From Ruegeria arenilitoris (GTDB taxonomy: Bacteria > Pseudomonadota > Alphaproteobacteria > Rhodobacterales > Rhodobacteraceae): DNA of 64,000 nucleotides. The notes under the pieces are model-generated. The model worked only from the letters and a program-made list of their open reading frames with translations. It had not been told where the DNA came from and made no database searches. Below are positions 36,003 through 45,200 of this stretch, in pieces. Position 1 is the stretch's first letter. Each line of letters starts with the position of its first letter. Made by a program: the position numbers and the translations under genes. Location: the NCBI RefSeq assembly GCF_013031355.1, contig NZ_WPZO01000001.1:1054001-1118000 (forward strand), given 5' to 3'.

Positions 36003-38897
36003 TTGACCGCTCAGACCGGAGTATCGCACTTGTCCCTATTCCTCATCGCGGCCCTTCCCTTCCTCGGAGCTGTATTCCCAGCCCTTCTGATCCGGGCAGG
36101 ACGAAACGCAGCCGCCTCGGCAGCAGGCCTGACCACATTCCTGGCGCTCATGGGGCTGTTGATCCACATCCCCGCAGTCATGCGCGGAGAGGTTGTGACC
36201 GCCCGGTTCGAGTGGATACGTGCACTGGGTCTGAATGCGAACTTCATGCTGGACGGTCTGGGGTTCCTGTTTGCCCTGCTGATCTTGGGTATCGGGTTGC
36301 TGATCATCCTTTACGCGCGGTTCTACCTTTCGCGCGAAGATCCGATGGGGCAGTTCTATACCTACCTGCTGCTGTTTCAGGGCGCGATGGTCGGGATTGT
36401 TTTGTCCGACAACATCCTGCTTCTGCTTATTTTCTGGGAACTTACGTCGCTCAGCTCATTCCTTCTGATCGGCTATTGGAAACACCTGCCCGAGGGCCGC
36501 CAAGGCGCGCGGATGGCGCTGGCCGTGACCGGTTCCGGCGGGTTGGCGATGATTGCCGGGATGTTGATCCTGGGCAATATCGTGGGGTCCTATGACCTGA
36601 GCGTGATCCTGCAGAACAAGGAACTGATACAGGCCTCGCCTTATTACATGCCGGCGCTGATCCTGATCCTTCTAGGCTGTTTCACCAAGTCGGCGCAGTT
36701 CCCGTTCCACTTCTGGCTGCCGCACGCGATGGCCGCGCCAACACCGGTTTCGGCCTATCTGCACTCGGCCACGATGGTGAAGGCCGGGCTGTTCCTGATG
36801 GCGCGGATGTGGCCGGTTTTGGCGGGGACCGATGCATGGTTCTATATCGTCGCGACCACCGGTCTGGTGACCATGCTGATCGGTGCCTGCATCGCGCTGT
36901 TCAAGGACGACCTCAAGGCGCTGTTGGCGTTTTCGACCGTGTCGCATCTGGGTCTGGTCACGATGCTACTGGGCTTTGGCACCAAGATTGCCGCCGTGGC
37001 CGCGATCTTTCACATCATCAACCACGCGACCTTCAAGGCCGCGCTGTTCATGACTGCCGGGATCGTAGATCACGAGGCCGGAACCCGCGACATCAAACGG
37101 CTGGGCGGGCTGCGGCAACTGATGCCGATTACTTTTACCATCGGCACGATTGCCGCCCTGTCCATGGCCGGTCTGCCGCCGTTGAACGGCTTCCTGTCCA
37201 AGGAAATGATGCTGGAGGAGACGGTCCACACCACGTGGCTGAACTCGCATTATCTGGTGCCGGGACTGGCGCTGCTGGCGGCGCTGTTCTCGGCCGCCTA
37301 TTCCTTCCGCTTTGTCAGCCATGTCTTCCTTGGCCCGCAACGCACCGATTACCCACATCATCCGCATGACCCGCCCGTGGGCCTGTGGCTGGCCCCGGCC
37401 TTCCTTGTGGTGCTGGTGGTTCTGATCGGTCTGTATTCGGCGGCTATTGTCGGACCTCTGGTTGCAGTGGTGTCCAGCGCGGTAATCGGAGGTGAGAAAC
37501 TGCCCTATTACTCGCTGAAACTGTGGCATGGGTTTACGCCCGCGCTGTACATGTCCGCCGTGGCCACGCTGGGCGGTCTGTTCCTACTGGCGCTGCACCG
37601 TCGGGGAGAGGCGCTTTGGAACGTCCTGCCCCGCCCCGAGGCCAAGACGATCTTTGAAGCCGTGATCGGTGCCTTGACCGCGTTCAGCCGCTGGGTCACC
37701 GACACGCTGCACAACGGCGTGATCAGCCGCTATGCGATTATCCTGATCGCCTTCACCGTCGGGCTTGGCTACTACGCCTATACGACCGGGACGATTGGTC
37801 CGGAAACGCGCGAGCCTTTGCCGATTCAGATCATCCCGTTCATCGGCTGGATCTGTCTGGTAGCCGCAACGCTGGCGATCATGTGGTTCCACCGCAACCG
37901 CCTGTTGTCACTGGTGCTGATCGGCGTGGTCGGCCTGATCGTCTCGATGGCGTTCAACTACCTCTCGGCCCCGGACCTGGCGCTGACGCAGATCTCGGTC
38001 GAGGTGGTGACGATGATCCTGTTGCTGCTGTCGCTGAACTTCCTGCCCACGGATACACCCTGGGACAGCAGCGCCGCACGCCGCTGGCGCGATGCGGCGA
38101 TCTCGGTCGTGGCGGGTCTTGGCACCGGCGGGCTGATCTATGCGCTGATGCTGCGCGATTTTGCCTTCCCGACAATCTCGGAGTTCCATCTGGCGAACTC
38201 GTACAAAGGCGGTGGGGGCACCAACGTGGTCAACGTGATCCTGGTCGACTTCCGGGGCTTTGATACCTTTGGAGAGATCATCGTTCTGGGTATCGCCGCC
38301 CTGATCATCTTTGCCCTGACCGAAGCTGTTCTGGGCTCGAACGTCCGCGCCTATCTGCTGAACCGCAAGCCGCATTGGCCACAATCGGGGGACTCGCATC
38401 CGCTGATGATGGTGGTCGCGACCCGCGTGATGATGCCCATTGCCCTGATGGTTGGTGCCTACATCTTTTTCCGCGGACACAACCAGCCAGGTGGCGGTTT
38501 CATTGCCGGTCTGGTCGTGGCCATTGCGTATCTGATGCAATACATGGCCAGCGGCTACACCTGGGCCATTGAACGGCAGCGGTTCTATTACCACGGCACA
38601 ATCGGCTGGGGTGTGCTGATCGCCGCCGCAACCGGTTTGGGCGCATGGTTCAATGACCGTCCCTTCCTGACCAGCGACTTTGGCTACATCCACTGGCCAC
38701 CGCTGGAAGAGTTCGAATGGGCCACCGCGATCCTGTTTGACACCGGTGTGTTCCTTGCCGTTCTGGGCGCGGTGATGCTGGCGCTGGACAGCCTTTCGCG
38801 CTTTGCGTGGCAGCCGGGCATGGCACAGGAATTCCCGATGGATATCAACCCGCTGCGGGATGATCTGAAAGAAGACGAAAAGAAGGAGCAGGCCTGA
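36003..38897 (+). CDS. mrpA: Mrp Na+/H+ antiporter subunit A, fused with MrpB-type domain
   Basis: A 964-residue polytopic protein. The N-terminal two thirds is NuoL-like, with FILLIFWELTSLSSFLLIGY-type sequence seen as LLIFWELTSLSSFLLIGYWK, then CFTKSAQFPFHFWLPHAMAA and KALLAFSTVSHLGLVTMLLG. The tail holds the MrpA-specific segment and an MnhB-like domain (TRVMMPIALMVGAYIFFRGH then NQPGGGFIAGLVVAIAYLMQ), so no separate mrpB is needed. It couples proton entry to Na+ export. The TTG start at 36003 has AGGA upstream; TTG 36030, after GGAG, gives the more typical N-terminus SLFLIAALPFLGA. First gene of a six-gene operon with one- to four-base overlaps between most genes. Confidence 0.95.
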   Translation: MTAQTGVSHLSLFLIAALPFLGAVFPALLIRAGRNAAASAAGLTTFLALMGLLIHIPAVMRGEVVTARFEWIRALGLNANFMLDGLGFLFALLILGIGLLIILYARFYLSREDPMGQFYTYLLLFQGAMVGIVLSDNILLLLIFWELTSLSSFLLIGYWKHLPEGRQGARMALAVTGSGGLAMIAGMLILGNIVGSYDLSVILQNKELIQASPYYMPALILILLGCFTKSAQFPFHFWLPHAMAAPTPVSAYLHSATMVKAGLFLMARMWPVLAGTDAWFYIVATTGLVTMLIGACIALFKDDLKALLAFSTVSHLGLVTMLLGFGTKIAAVAAIFHIINHATFKAALFMTAGIVDHEAGTRDIKRLGGLRQLMPITFTIGTIAALSMAGLPPLNGFLSKEMMLEETVHTTWLNSHYLVPGLALLAALFSAAYSFRFVSHVFLGPQRTDYPHHPHDPPVGLWLAPAFLVVLVVLIGLYSAAIVGPLVAVVSSAVIGGEKLPYYSLKLWHGFTPALYMSAVATLGGLFLLALHRRGEALWNVLPRPEAKTIFEAVIGALTAFSRWVTDTLHNGVISRYAIILIAFTVGLGYYAYTTGTIGPETREPLPIQIIPFIGWICLVAATLAIMWFHRNRLLSLVLIGVVGLIVSMAFNYLSAPDLALTQISVEVVTMILLLLSLNFLPTDTPWDSSAARRWRDAAISVVAGLGTGGLIYALMLRDFAFPTISEFHLANSYKGGGGTNVVNVILVDFRGFDTFGEIIVLGIAALIIFALTEAVLGSNVRAYLLNRKPHWPQSGDSHPLMMVVATRVMMPIALMVGAYIFFRGHNQPGGGFIAGLVVAIAYLMQYMASGYTWAIERQRFYYHGTIGWGVLIAAATGLGAWFNDRPFLTSDFGYIHWPPLEEFEWATAILFDTGVFLAVLGAVMLALDSLSRFAWQPGMAQEFPMDINPLRDDLKEDEKKEQA

Positions 38898-39256
38898 TGG
38901 AAGCGCTCGTAGCCTCAGCCGTAGGCATTCTGACCGCTGCCGGGATTTTCCTGATCCTGCGCCGTCGGACATTCCCCGTGATCCTGGGCCTGTCACTGAT
39001 CACTTATGCGGTGAACGTGTTCCTGTTCGCCACCGGTCGGCTGGCGCTAGACGCGCCCGCTGTTCTGAACAAATACGAAGACGTCCCCTATACCGATCCG
39101 CTGCCGCAGGCGCTGGTTCTGACGGCAATCGTGATTTCGTTCGGAATGACGGCGGTGATCGTGATGATTGCACTTTCGGCCTATCTGTCCTCGAAGGATG
39201 ACCATATCGACATGACCGCGCAGGACAGCGTGGACGCGCCGGGAGAAGACGCATGA
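38897..39256 (+). CDS. mrpC: Mrp antiporter subunit C
   Basis: A 119-residue NuoK-like membrane protein with three transmembrane helices (about residues 3-21, 28-48 and 72-96). Family features are GIFLILRRRTFPVILGLSLI, followed by TYAVNVFLF, and DPLPQALVLTAIVISFGMTA with the conserved Asp-Pro-Leu-Pro. It shares a one-base overlap with mrpA and a four-base overlap with mrpD. The length is normal for MrpC. It is part of the hetero-oligomeric antiporter and has no separate function known. Confidence 0.95.
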   Translation: MEALVASAVGILTAAGIFLILRRRTFPVILGLSLITYAVNVFLFATGRLALDAPAVLNKYEDVPYTDPLPQALVLTAIVISFGMTAVIVMIALSAYLSSKDDHIDMTAQDSVDAPGEDA

Positions 39257-40791
39257 ACCACTGGATCGTAGCGCCGATCGTCCTGCCCGCGATCCTGGCC
39301 CCGTTCATCATCATGGTCCTGCGATACCATCTGGACCTGCAGCGCATTTTCTCGGTCGCTGGTGTGGTGGGCCTGCTGGGGATTGCCCTGACCATCACCG
39401 CGCAGGCCTCTGGCGGCGATATTCAGGTCTATGAGCTGGGCAACTGGCCCGCGCCGTTCGGCATTGTGATGGTGCTGGATCGGCTGTCGGCCATGATGGT
39501 CCTGCTGACCGCCCTGCTGGCCTTGCCCATTGTGCTTTATGCCATTGCGTCGGGTTGGGACGAGAGGGGCAAGCACTTCCACGCGCTGTTTCATTTCCAG
39601 CTCATGGGTGTCTGTGGTGCCTTTCTAACTGGCGACGCATTCAACCTGTTCGTGTTCTTCGAGGTCCTGCTGATCGCATCCTACGGCCTGATGACGCACG
39701 GCGGTGGCGCGGTGCGCCTGAAGGCAGGCGTTCAGTATGTTGCCTATAACCTTCTGGGCTCGACCCTGTTCTTGTTTGCGCTGGGGACGCTCTATGGCGT
39801 GACCGGGACGCTGAATATGGCGGACATGGCAGTGCGCGTGGCGGAACTGCCCGCCGACGATACGGCGCTGCTGCGTGTGGGGGCCGTGCTGCTGCTGCTG
39901 GTGTTCTGCATCAAGGCCGCCGTTCTGCCGCTGCACTTCTGGCTGCCCGCAAGCTATGCCAACGCGCCCCTGCCGGTGGCCGCGCTGTTTGCGATTATGA
40001 CCAAGGTCGGCGCTTATTCGATCTTGCGGATGTACACGCTGGGCTTCGGTCCCGAGGTCGAGGCGACACAAGGACTGGTCGGCGCATGGCTGCAACCGGC
40101 GGCACTGGTGACACTGGCCGTTGGGGTTATCGGCATTCTGGGAACGCAGCACATCGCGCGGATGGTCGCCTTTTGCGCCATCGCATCGATGGGGACGCTG
40201 TTGATTGCCATTTCGCTGTTCACGGAAACCGCCACTGCCGCGGCGCTCTACTACATTTACCATTCAACCCTTGCGACGGCATTGCTGTTCCTTGTGGCTG
40301 ACCTTGTGATGGAGCGTCAGGGTGGATCCATCGAACCCAAGACACCCATGCCACAGAGCGGTCTGATCTCGGCCTTGTTCTTTGTCGGCGCTATCGCGCT
40401 GGCAGGGATGCCTCCGTTGTCGGGCTTTATCGGCAAGCTGCTGGTGCTGGACGCGTCCCGCGACGCGCCGGATGCGAACGCGATCTGGGCCGTTGTTCTG
40501 ATTGGGTCGTTTGTCACCATCGTCGGGCTGGCGCGTGCGGGTTCGCTGATTTTCTGGAAAAGCCACGACGCCGAGCACAACCCAGCCCCCGAAGAGGACG
40601 AAGAAGCCCCCGCCCTGCCCGCCCCCGAGCTGAACGCTGGGCTGGCCTTCACGTCCGTCTTTGGGCTGGTGCTGGGCCTTGTCATGCTAACCCTGTTCGC
40701 GGGTCCGGCTCTGAATTATGCTGGCAAAACCGCTGAGCAGCTGTTCACGCCTGAACACTACATCTCAGCCGTTCTGGGAGGAGAAGAATGA
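39253..40791 (+). CDS. mrpD: Mrp antiporter subunit D
   Basis: A 512-residue NuoM/NuoN-like subunit with about 14 transmembrane helices. It contains the proton-channel segments NLFVFFEVLLIASYGLMTHG with the key Glu, and FCIKAAVLPLHFWLPASYAN with the key Lys, plus IARMVAFCAIASMGTLLIAI and GMPPLSGFIGKLLVLDASRD. A charged cytoplasmic loop (EHNPAPEEDEEAPALPAPE) lies near residue 440. It starts in the mrpC stop codon overlap and ends overlapping mrpE. Confidence 0.96.
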   Translation: MNHWIVAPIVLPAILAPFIIMVLRYHLDLQRIFSVAGVVGLLGIALTITAQASGGDIQVYELGNWPAPFGIVMVLDRLSAMMVLLTALLALPIVLYAIASGWDERGKHFHALFHFQLMGVCGAFLTGDAFNLFVFFEVLLIASYGLMTHGGGAVRLKAGVQYVAYNLLGSTLFLFALGTLYGVTGTLNMADMAVRVAELPADDTALLRVGAVLLLLVFCIKAAVLPLHFWLPASYANAPLPVAALFAIMTKVGAYSILRMYTLGFGPEVEATQGLVGAWLQPAALVTLAVGVIGILGTQHIARMVAFCAIASMGTLLIAISLFTETATAAALYYIYHSTLATALLFLVADLVMERQGGSIEPKTPMPQSGLISALFFVGAIALAGMPPLSGFIGKLLVLDASRDAPDANAIWAVVLIGSFVTIVGLARAGSLIFWKSHDAEHNPAPEEDEEAPALPAPELNAGLAFTSVFGLVLGLVMLTLFAGPALNYAGKTAEQLFTPEHYISAVLGGEE

Positions 40792-41288
40792 TGAGACTTC
40801 TGCACCGGATTTTCCCACACCCGCACCTGACCTTCCTGTTGACGATTGTGTGGGTTCTGCTGGCCAACAAACCCTCGCTGAACTCGCTGGTCTTTGGCCT
40901 GATCCTGGGGATCATCATCCCGTTCATCACCCAGCCCTACTGGCCTGACCGGCCCAAGCTGCGCAACTGGCCGATGGTGGTGGAATATATGCTGGTGGTG
41001 CTGTGGGATATTGTGATTGCCAATATCACTGTCGCTCGGATCATCCTGTTCAAACGCGATGCCGACCGGCAACCCAACTGGATCTGCATTCCGCTGGAAC
41101 TGCGCACGCCCGAGGCGATCACGGTTCTGGCCGGAACCATCACCATGACCCCTGGCACCGTCAGTTCAGACCTGTCGGCGCAGGGGCACAACCTGCTGGT
41201 TCACTGCCTGGATGCGCCCGACCCTGATGCTGTGCGGGATCAGATCAAACAGCGCTATGAGCGTCGCCTGAAGGAGATTTTCGAATGA
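40788..41288 (+). CDS. mrpE: Mrp antiporter subunit E
   Basis: A 166-residue protein with two or three hydrophobic segments at the N-terminus (about 15-50 and 60-85) and a cytoplasmic C-terminal domain. Family marks are IFPHPHLTFLLTIVWVLL, MVVEYMLVVLWDIVIANITV, VARIILFKR and the conserved ITMTPGTVSSDLSAQGHNLL. MrpE is thought to assist assembly or activity of the antiporter. It overlaps mrpD and mrpF by four bases each. ATG 40788 and ATG 40791 are both possible starts. Confidence 0.95.
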   Translation: MMRLLHRIFPHPHLTFLLTIVWVLLANKPSLNSLVFGLILGIIIPFITQPYWPDRPKLRNWPMVVEYMLVVLWDIVIANITVARIILFKRDADRQPNWICIPLELRTPEAITVLAGTITMTPGTVSSDLSAQGHNLLVHCLDAPDPDAVRDQIKQRYERRLKEIFE

Positions 41289-41554
41289 TCGAGGTTGCGA
41301 TCTGGTTTGCCTTCGCCTGTTTTGGAACGGCCATTATGCTGTGCCTTTATCGGATTATCTCGGCCGAAGGTGTCGGCACCCGGGTTCTGGCGCTGGATAC
41401 GATGGTGATCAACACCATCGCGCTGATGATCCTTTACGGCCTGGCTCTGGGAACCGAAATTTTCTTCGAAGCCGCCATGATCATCGCCATGCTCGGCTTT
41501 GTTTCAACCGTGGCTTATGCGCGCTTCATGCTGCGCGGCAATATCATCGAGTGA
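41285..41554 (+). CDS. mrpF: Mrp antiporter subunit F
   Basis: An 89-residue protein with three transmembrane helices (about residues 3-22, 35-53 and 59-79). The conserved core is LCLYRIISAEGVGTRVLALD followed by TMVINTIALMILYG, with an Asp in the RVLALD motif, and the end reads MLGFVSTVAYARFMLRGNII. It overlaps mrpE by four bases and is seven bases from mrpG. This subunit has also been linked to bile-salt or sodium export in other bacteria. Confidence 0.95.
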   Translation: MIEVAIWFAFACFGTAIMLCLYRIISAEGVGTRVLALDTMVINTIALMILYGLALGTEIFFEAAMIIAMLGFVSTVAYARFMLRGNIIE

Positions 41555-41561
41555 GGGCGGT

Positions 41562-41948
41562 ATGGAGTTCATTTTCGAAATTCTGATCGCGTTCTTTCTG
41601 GTTGTCTCGGGCATTTTCGGCTTTGTCGGGTCGTTTGGGATGATCAAGCTGAAAGACCCGATGTCCCGTCTTCACGCCCCCACCAAGGCGACGACGCTGG
41701 GCGTGGGCGGCGTGTTGCTGGCTTCGATCTGTCACTCGGTTCTGATCGAAGACCACCTGTCGCTTCACGAACTGCTGATCACCCTGTTCCTGTTCCTGAC
41801 CGCGCCGATCACGGCCCTGTTCATTGCCAAATGGCACATTCACCGTCATGAAAAGCCCAACGATCTGCCGGACGCGGGCGAGGATGAGCTTTGGGCCACC
41901 CACGCGGTCGAACAGGTCGAAGACGTCCCTGAACACACAGCGAACTAA
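41562..41948 (+). CDS. mrpG: Mrp antiporter subunit G
   Basis: A 128-residue protein with three transmembrane helices. The family core is GSFGMIKLKDPMSRLHAPTK then ATTLGVGGVLLASI, and a second hydrophobic pair in LLITLFLFLTAPITALFIAK. The C-terminal 30 residues are acidic and cytoplasmic. ATG 41562 follows GAGGG, seven bases after the mrpF stop; the frame is open upstream only inside mrpF. It is the last antiporter gene. The selD fusion gene begins five bases downstream, so read-through is likely although the functions are unrelated. Confidence 0.95.
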   Translation: MEFIFEILIAFFLVVSGIFGFVGSFGMIKLKDPMSRLHAPTKATTLGVGGVLLASICHSVLIEDHLSLHELLITLFLFLTAPITALFIAKWHIHRHEKPNDLPDAGEDELWATHAVEQVEDVPEHTAN

Positions 41949-41953
41949 CACAC

Positions 41954-44113
41954 ATGCATCACCCTCCGCTGCCCCTGACCCGTGATCTGGTTCTGATTGG
42001 CGGAGGGCATACCCATGCGCTGGTGCTGCGGAAATGGGGGATGAACCCGCTGCCGGGCGCGCGAGTGACGGTAATCAACCCCGGCCCCACTGCGCCCTAT
42101 TCCGGGATGTTGCCCGGCTTTGTCGCGGGGCATTATGAGCGCGGTGAACTGGATATCGATCTGGTACGCCTTGCCCGGTTTGCCGGTGCGCGCGTCATCC
42201 TTGGCCTGGTCGAAGGGATCGACGTTGATCGGCGTCTGGTTCACGTGCCTGATCGCCCTCCGATCGCGTTCGATGTGGCCTCGGTCAATGTGGGGATCAC
42301 CTCGGACATGCCCGCCCTATCCGGTTTTGCCGACCATGCGATCCCGGCCAAACCGCTGGGGCCTTTCGCGGCGCGGTGGGCGGAATATCAGCAGGGCACC
42401 GGCCCCGCCTCGGTCGCGGTGATCGGCGGTGGCGTGGCGGGCGTTGAACTGGTGATGGCCATGGCCCACGCCCTGCGTGCCAAAGGCCGTGCGGCGCAGG
42501 TGACCCTGATCGATAACGCCCAAGCCCTGACCGCCACAAAGCCAAAGGCAGGCACCACCATTCGCAAGGCAATGGCTGATCTGAACGTTGATCTGATCGA
42601 AAATGCGCCCATTTCCCGCATCGAGGCCGATCATATCGTTCTGGAGGATGGCCGTGAAATTCCGGCCGCTTTCGTGACCGGTGCCGCTGGTGCCCGCCCT
42701 TATGACTGGATCGCCCAAACAGGTCTTGATCTACAAGACGGCTACGTTCGGGTGAACGGTTTCCTGCAATCCAGCGATCCAGAGATCTTTGCCGCCGGCG
42801 ATTGTGCCCATCTATCGGAAAACCCGCGCCCCAAGGCGGGGGTCTATGCGGTACGAGAAGCTCCGGTCTTGTTCGATAATCTGCGTGCCGCATTGGGGGC
42901 AGGACGGATGCGGCGGTACAAGCCGCAGAAGGACTACCTGAAACTGATCTCGCTGGGCGGAAAATCTGCCCTGGCCGAGCGGCTGGGCACCTCGTTCAGC
43001 GGACCCTTGATGTGGCGCTGGAAGGACCACATCGACCAGACCTTTATGAACAAGTTCCGCGATCTGCCCGAAATGCCGCCCCCTTCCGTGCCGCGGCTTC
43101 ACGCGGCGGGACTGTTGGGCGCACTGGGCGAAAAGCCCATGTGTGGTGGTTGCGGCTCAAAAGTTGGACGCGGCGCGCTGCAGGCTGCGCTGCACACCCT
43201 GCCCGCGCCAGAGCGCTCTGACATCACCCCCCTACCCGGCGACGACGCGGCACTGCTGACAACCGGCGAGGCGCGGCAGGTCATGACTTCGGACCATCTG
43301 CGCAGCTTCACCAATGACCCGGCGCTCATGACCCGCATCGCCGCCGTTCACGCTCTGGGGGATATCTGGGCCATGGGCGCCAGCCCGCAAGCGGCAACTG
43401 CAACAATCATCCTACCCCGCATGTCGCCGGACTTGCAGCACCGGACCATGGCCGAGATCATGGCCACCGCGACCGCGGTCATACGCGATGCCGGTGCCGA
43501 GATTGTCGGCGGCCACAGCTCAATGGGCGATGAGATGACCATCGGCTTCACCCTCACCGGCTTGTGCGAGACTGATCCGATCACCCTGTCAGGCGCCCAA
43601 CCGGGCGACGCGCTGATATTGACCAAACCTTTGGGCAGCGGCGTGTTGATGGCTGCTGAAATGGCAGGCAAGGCCCGGGGCGAATGGGTCGTCGCTGCGT
43701 TCCATCAGATGGTTCAGCCGCAAGGAGAAGCCTCCCGCATTCTGGCAGGCGCCCACGCGATGACCGACGTGACTGGGTTTGGTTTAGCCGGACATCTGCT
43801 GGGGATGTGCGAAGCCTCGGACTGCGGCGCGGAACTTGATCTGGACGCAATTCCGCTGACGGCTGGCGCGCTGGAGTTGAGCGCCCAAGGCGTCCGATCA
43901 ACGATTTTCGACGAAAACCGGTCCATCGTCCCGGATCTGCCGTTTGGCGACAAGGCTGACCTGTTGTTTGACCCGCAAACCGCCGGGGGGTTGTTGGCCG
44001 CCGTTGCGCCCGATCAGGCGCAGGGGTTGTGCGAAAAGCTGAGGCACGCAGGCTATCCGGCGGTCATAATCGGGCACATGTCCGACACACCGGGTCTGCG
44101 GCTTCAAAGCTGA
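41954..44113 (+). CDS. selD: Fusion of FAD/NAD(P)-binding NDH-like oxidoreductase and selenide, water dikinase SelD
   Basis: A 719-residue two-part protein. Residues about 1-375 are a pyridine-nucleotide-disulfide oxidoreductase/NDH-2-like domain: FAD motif LVLIGGGHTHALVLRKWG, NAD motif VAVIGGGVAGVELVMAMAHA and FAD-binding IFAAGDCAHL. Residues about 395-719 are SelD, which makes selenophosphate from selenide and ATP. The active site is MCGGCGSKVG (Cys397, Cys400, Lys403), so it uses Cys, not selenocysteine. The ATP loop LPGDDAALLTTGEARQVMTS and GGHSSMGDEM follow. Such fusions are known in bacteria; the oxidoreductase may reduce a selenium precursor, which is inference. It converges with mnmH, which uses the product, and overlaps it by ten bases. 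Confidence 0.95.
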   Translation: MHHPPLPLTRDLVLIGGGHTHALVLRKWGMNPLPGARVTVINPGPTAPYSGMLPGFVAGHYERGELDIDLVRLARFAGARVILGLVEGIDVDRRLVHVPDRPPIAFDVASVNVGITSDMPALSGFADHAIPAKPLGPFAARWAEYQQGTGPASVAVIGGGVAGVELVMAMAHALRAKGRAAQVTLIDNAQALTATKPKAGTTIRKAMADLNVDLIENAPISRIEADHIVLEDGREIPAAFVTGAAGARPYDWIAQTGLDLQDGYVRVNGFLQSSDPEIFAAGDCAHLSENPRPKAGVYAVREAPVLFDNLRAALGAGRMRRYKPQKDYLKLISLGGKSALAERLGTSFSGPLMWRWKDHIDQTFMNKFRDLPEMPPPSVPRLHAAGLLGALGEKPMCGGCGSKVGRGALQAALHTLPAPERSDITPLPGDDAALLTTGEARQVMTSDHLRSFTNDPALMTRIAAVHALGDIWAMGASPQAATATIILPRMSPDLQHRTMAEIMATATAVIRDAGAEIVGGHSSMGDEMTIGFTLTGLCETDPITLSGAQPGDALILTKPLGSGVLMAAEMAGKARGEWVVAAFHQMVQPQGEASRILAGAHAMTDVTGFGLAGHLLGMCEASDCGAELDLDAIPLTAGALELSAQGVRSTIFDENRSIVPDLPFGDKADLLFDPQTAGGLLAAVAPDQAQGLCEKLRHAGYPAVIIGHMSDTPGLRLQS

Positions 44114-45156
44114 TCCAATATCCGCTCGATCCGCGCGGCCATGTCGTTCAGGCCCGCGTCGTCCAGTGTGGCCGCTTCGATTTGGGCAACCACCTCGGCG
44201 GTGCGGGCGCGACTGGACTTGGCATAGGACTGGTCGTAGTGCTGCTCCATCAGCGCCCGAGTCAGCGCCAGTTTGTCACCGGCGTCGATCAGGGCGAGCC
44301 AGCCATCCACTACCTCGTGCCCCCGGTGGAACCGCAGCGGAGAAAGCCGATCCTGCAACCGGTCCGCATCCGACAGAATGTCGTCATAGGCACGAGCCAG
44401 ATAGGCGGTACGTGCCTCTATCGACGCCTGAACCTGAATACGCGGCGCGCAACGCAAAGCGGTCCAGACGCTTGGCGGCAGGATCAGGGTTCCGATCTTG
44501 GACGACTCCGCCTCAACCACCACAGGGCGCGCTGGATCGAGCCCGCACAGTGCTGCAGCCAGAGCGGATTCAAACGCCTTCTGGCTGGGTTGCCCACCGG
44601 GCATCTCGCCCAGCAACGAGCCGCGATGATTAGCCAGCCCTTCTAGGTCCAGAACCTGAACGCCGCGTGTTTTCAGATGCTTCAGAAGGTCTGTCTTGGC
44701 CGTGCCCGTATAGCCGTCCAACGCGATCAGATGATGCGGCAACGGGTCTTCGTACAGAAATCGGTTCACCAGACGCCGATAGGTCCGATACCCGCCCTCG
44801 ACCACCTCGGCCCGCCAACCGATCTGTTGCAACATCCAGGTAAATGACCCCGACCTCTGCCCGCCCCGCCAGCAATAGACCAGAGGTTTCCAGCCCCCTT
44901 CGTGATGCGACAGGCTGTGCTCGATGTGGTTGGCTGCGTTGCGGAACACCAGCGCTGCGCCCAGTTTGCGGGCCAGAAACGGGCTTTCCTGCACATAGAT
45001 CGTGCCCACCCGGGCGCGTTCGTCATTGTCCAGAACCGGCAGATTGATGGCGCCGGGCAGATGATCCTCTGCAAACTCTGCCGGGCTGCGCACATCAATC
45101 ACCGTATCGAAATCATGCGCATAAAGGCTGGGCAGGTCGGTGAAGTTCAAAGCCAT
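44104..45156 (-). CDS. mnmH: tRNA 2-selenouridine synthase
   Basis: A 350-residue MnmH/SelU (YbbB) protein. The N-terminal rhodanese domain (about 1-130) has TVIDVRSPAEFAEDHLPGAI and the catalytic Cys in VYCWRGGQRSGSFTWML; the C-terminal half is a P-loop domain with DGYTGTAKTDLLKHLKTRG, in which Ala replaces the usual Gly before the Lys. It replaces sulfur by selenium at the 2-thiouridine of the wobble base in some tRNAs, using selenophosphate. It faces the selD fusion gene tail to tail. No selA or selB is near, so selenium use here points to tRNA modification rather than selenoproteins; whether those genes exist elsewhere cannot be seen. Confidence 0.95.
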   Translation of the reverse strand: MALNFTDLPSLYAHDFDTVIDVRSPAEFAEDHLPGAINLPVLDNDERARVGTIYVQESPFLARKLGAALVFRNAANHIEHSLSHHEGGWKPLVYCWRGGQRSGSFTWMLQQIGWRAEVVEGGYRTYRRLVNRFLYEDPLPHHLIALDGYTGTAKTDLLKHLKTRGVQVLDLEGLANHRGSLLGEMPGGQPSQKAFESALAAALCGLDPARPVVVEAESSKIGTLILPPSVWTALRCAPRIQVQASIEARTAYLARAYDDILSDADRLQDRLSPLRFHRGHEVVDGWLALIDAGDKLALTRALMEQHYDQSYAKSSRARTAEVVAQIEAATLDDAGLNDMAARIERILDQL

Positions 45157-45200
45157 ATCAGGGGTCTATCCTGCCAAGCCTGCATTGAAAAGGCACGCTG

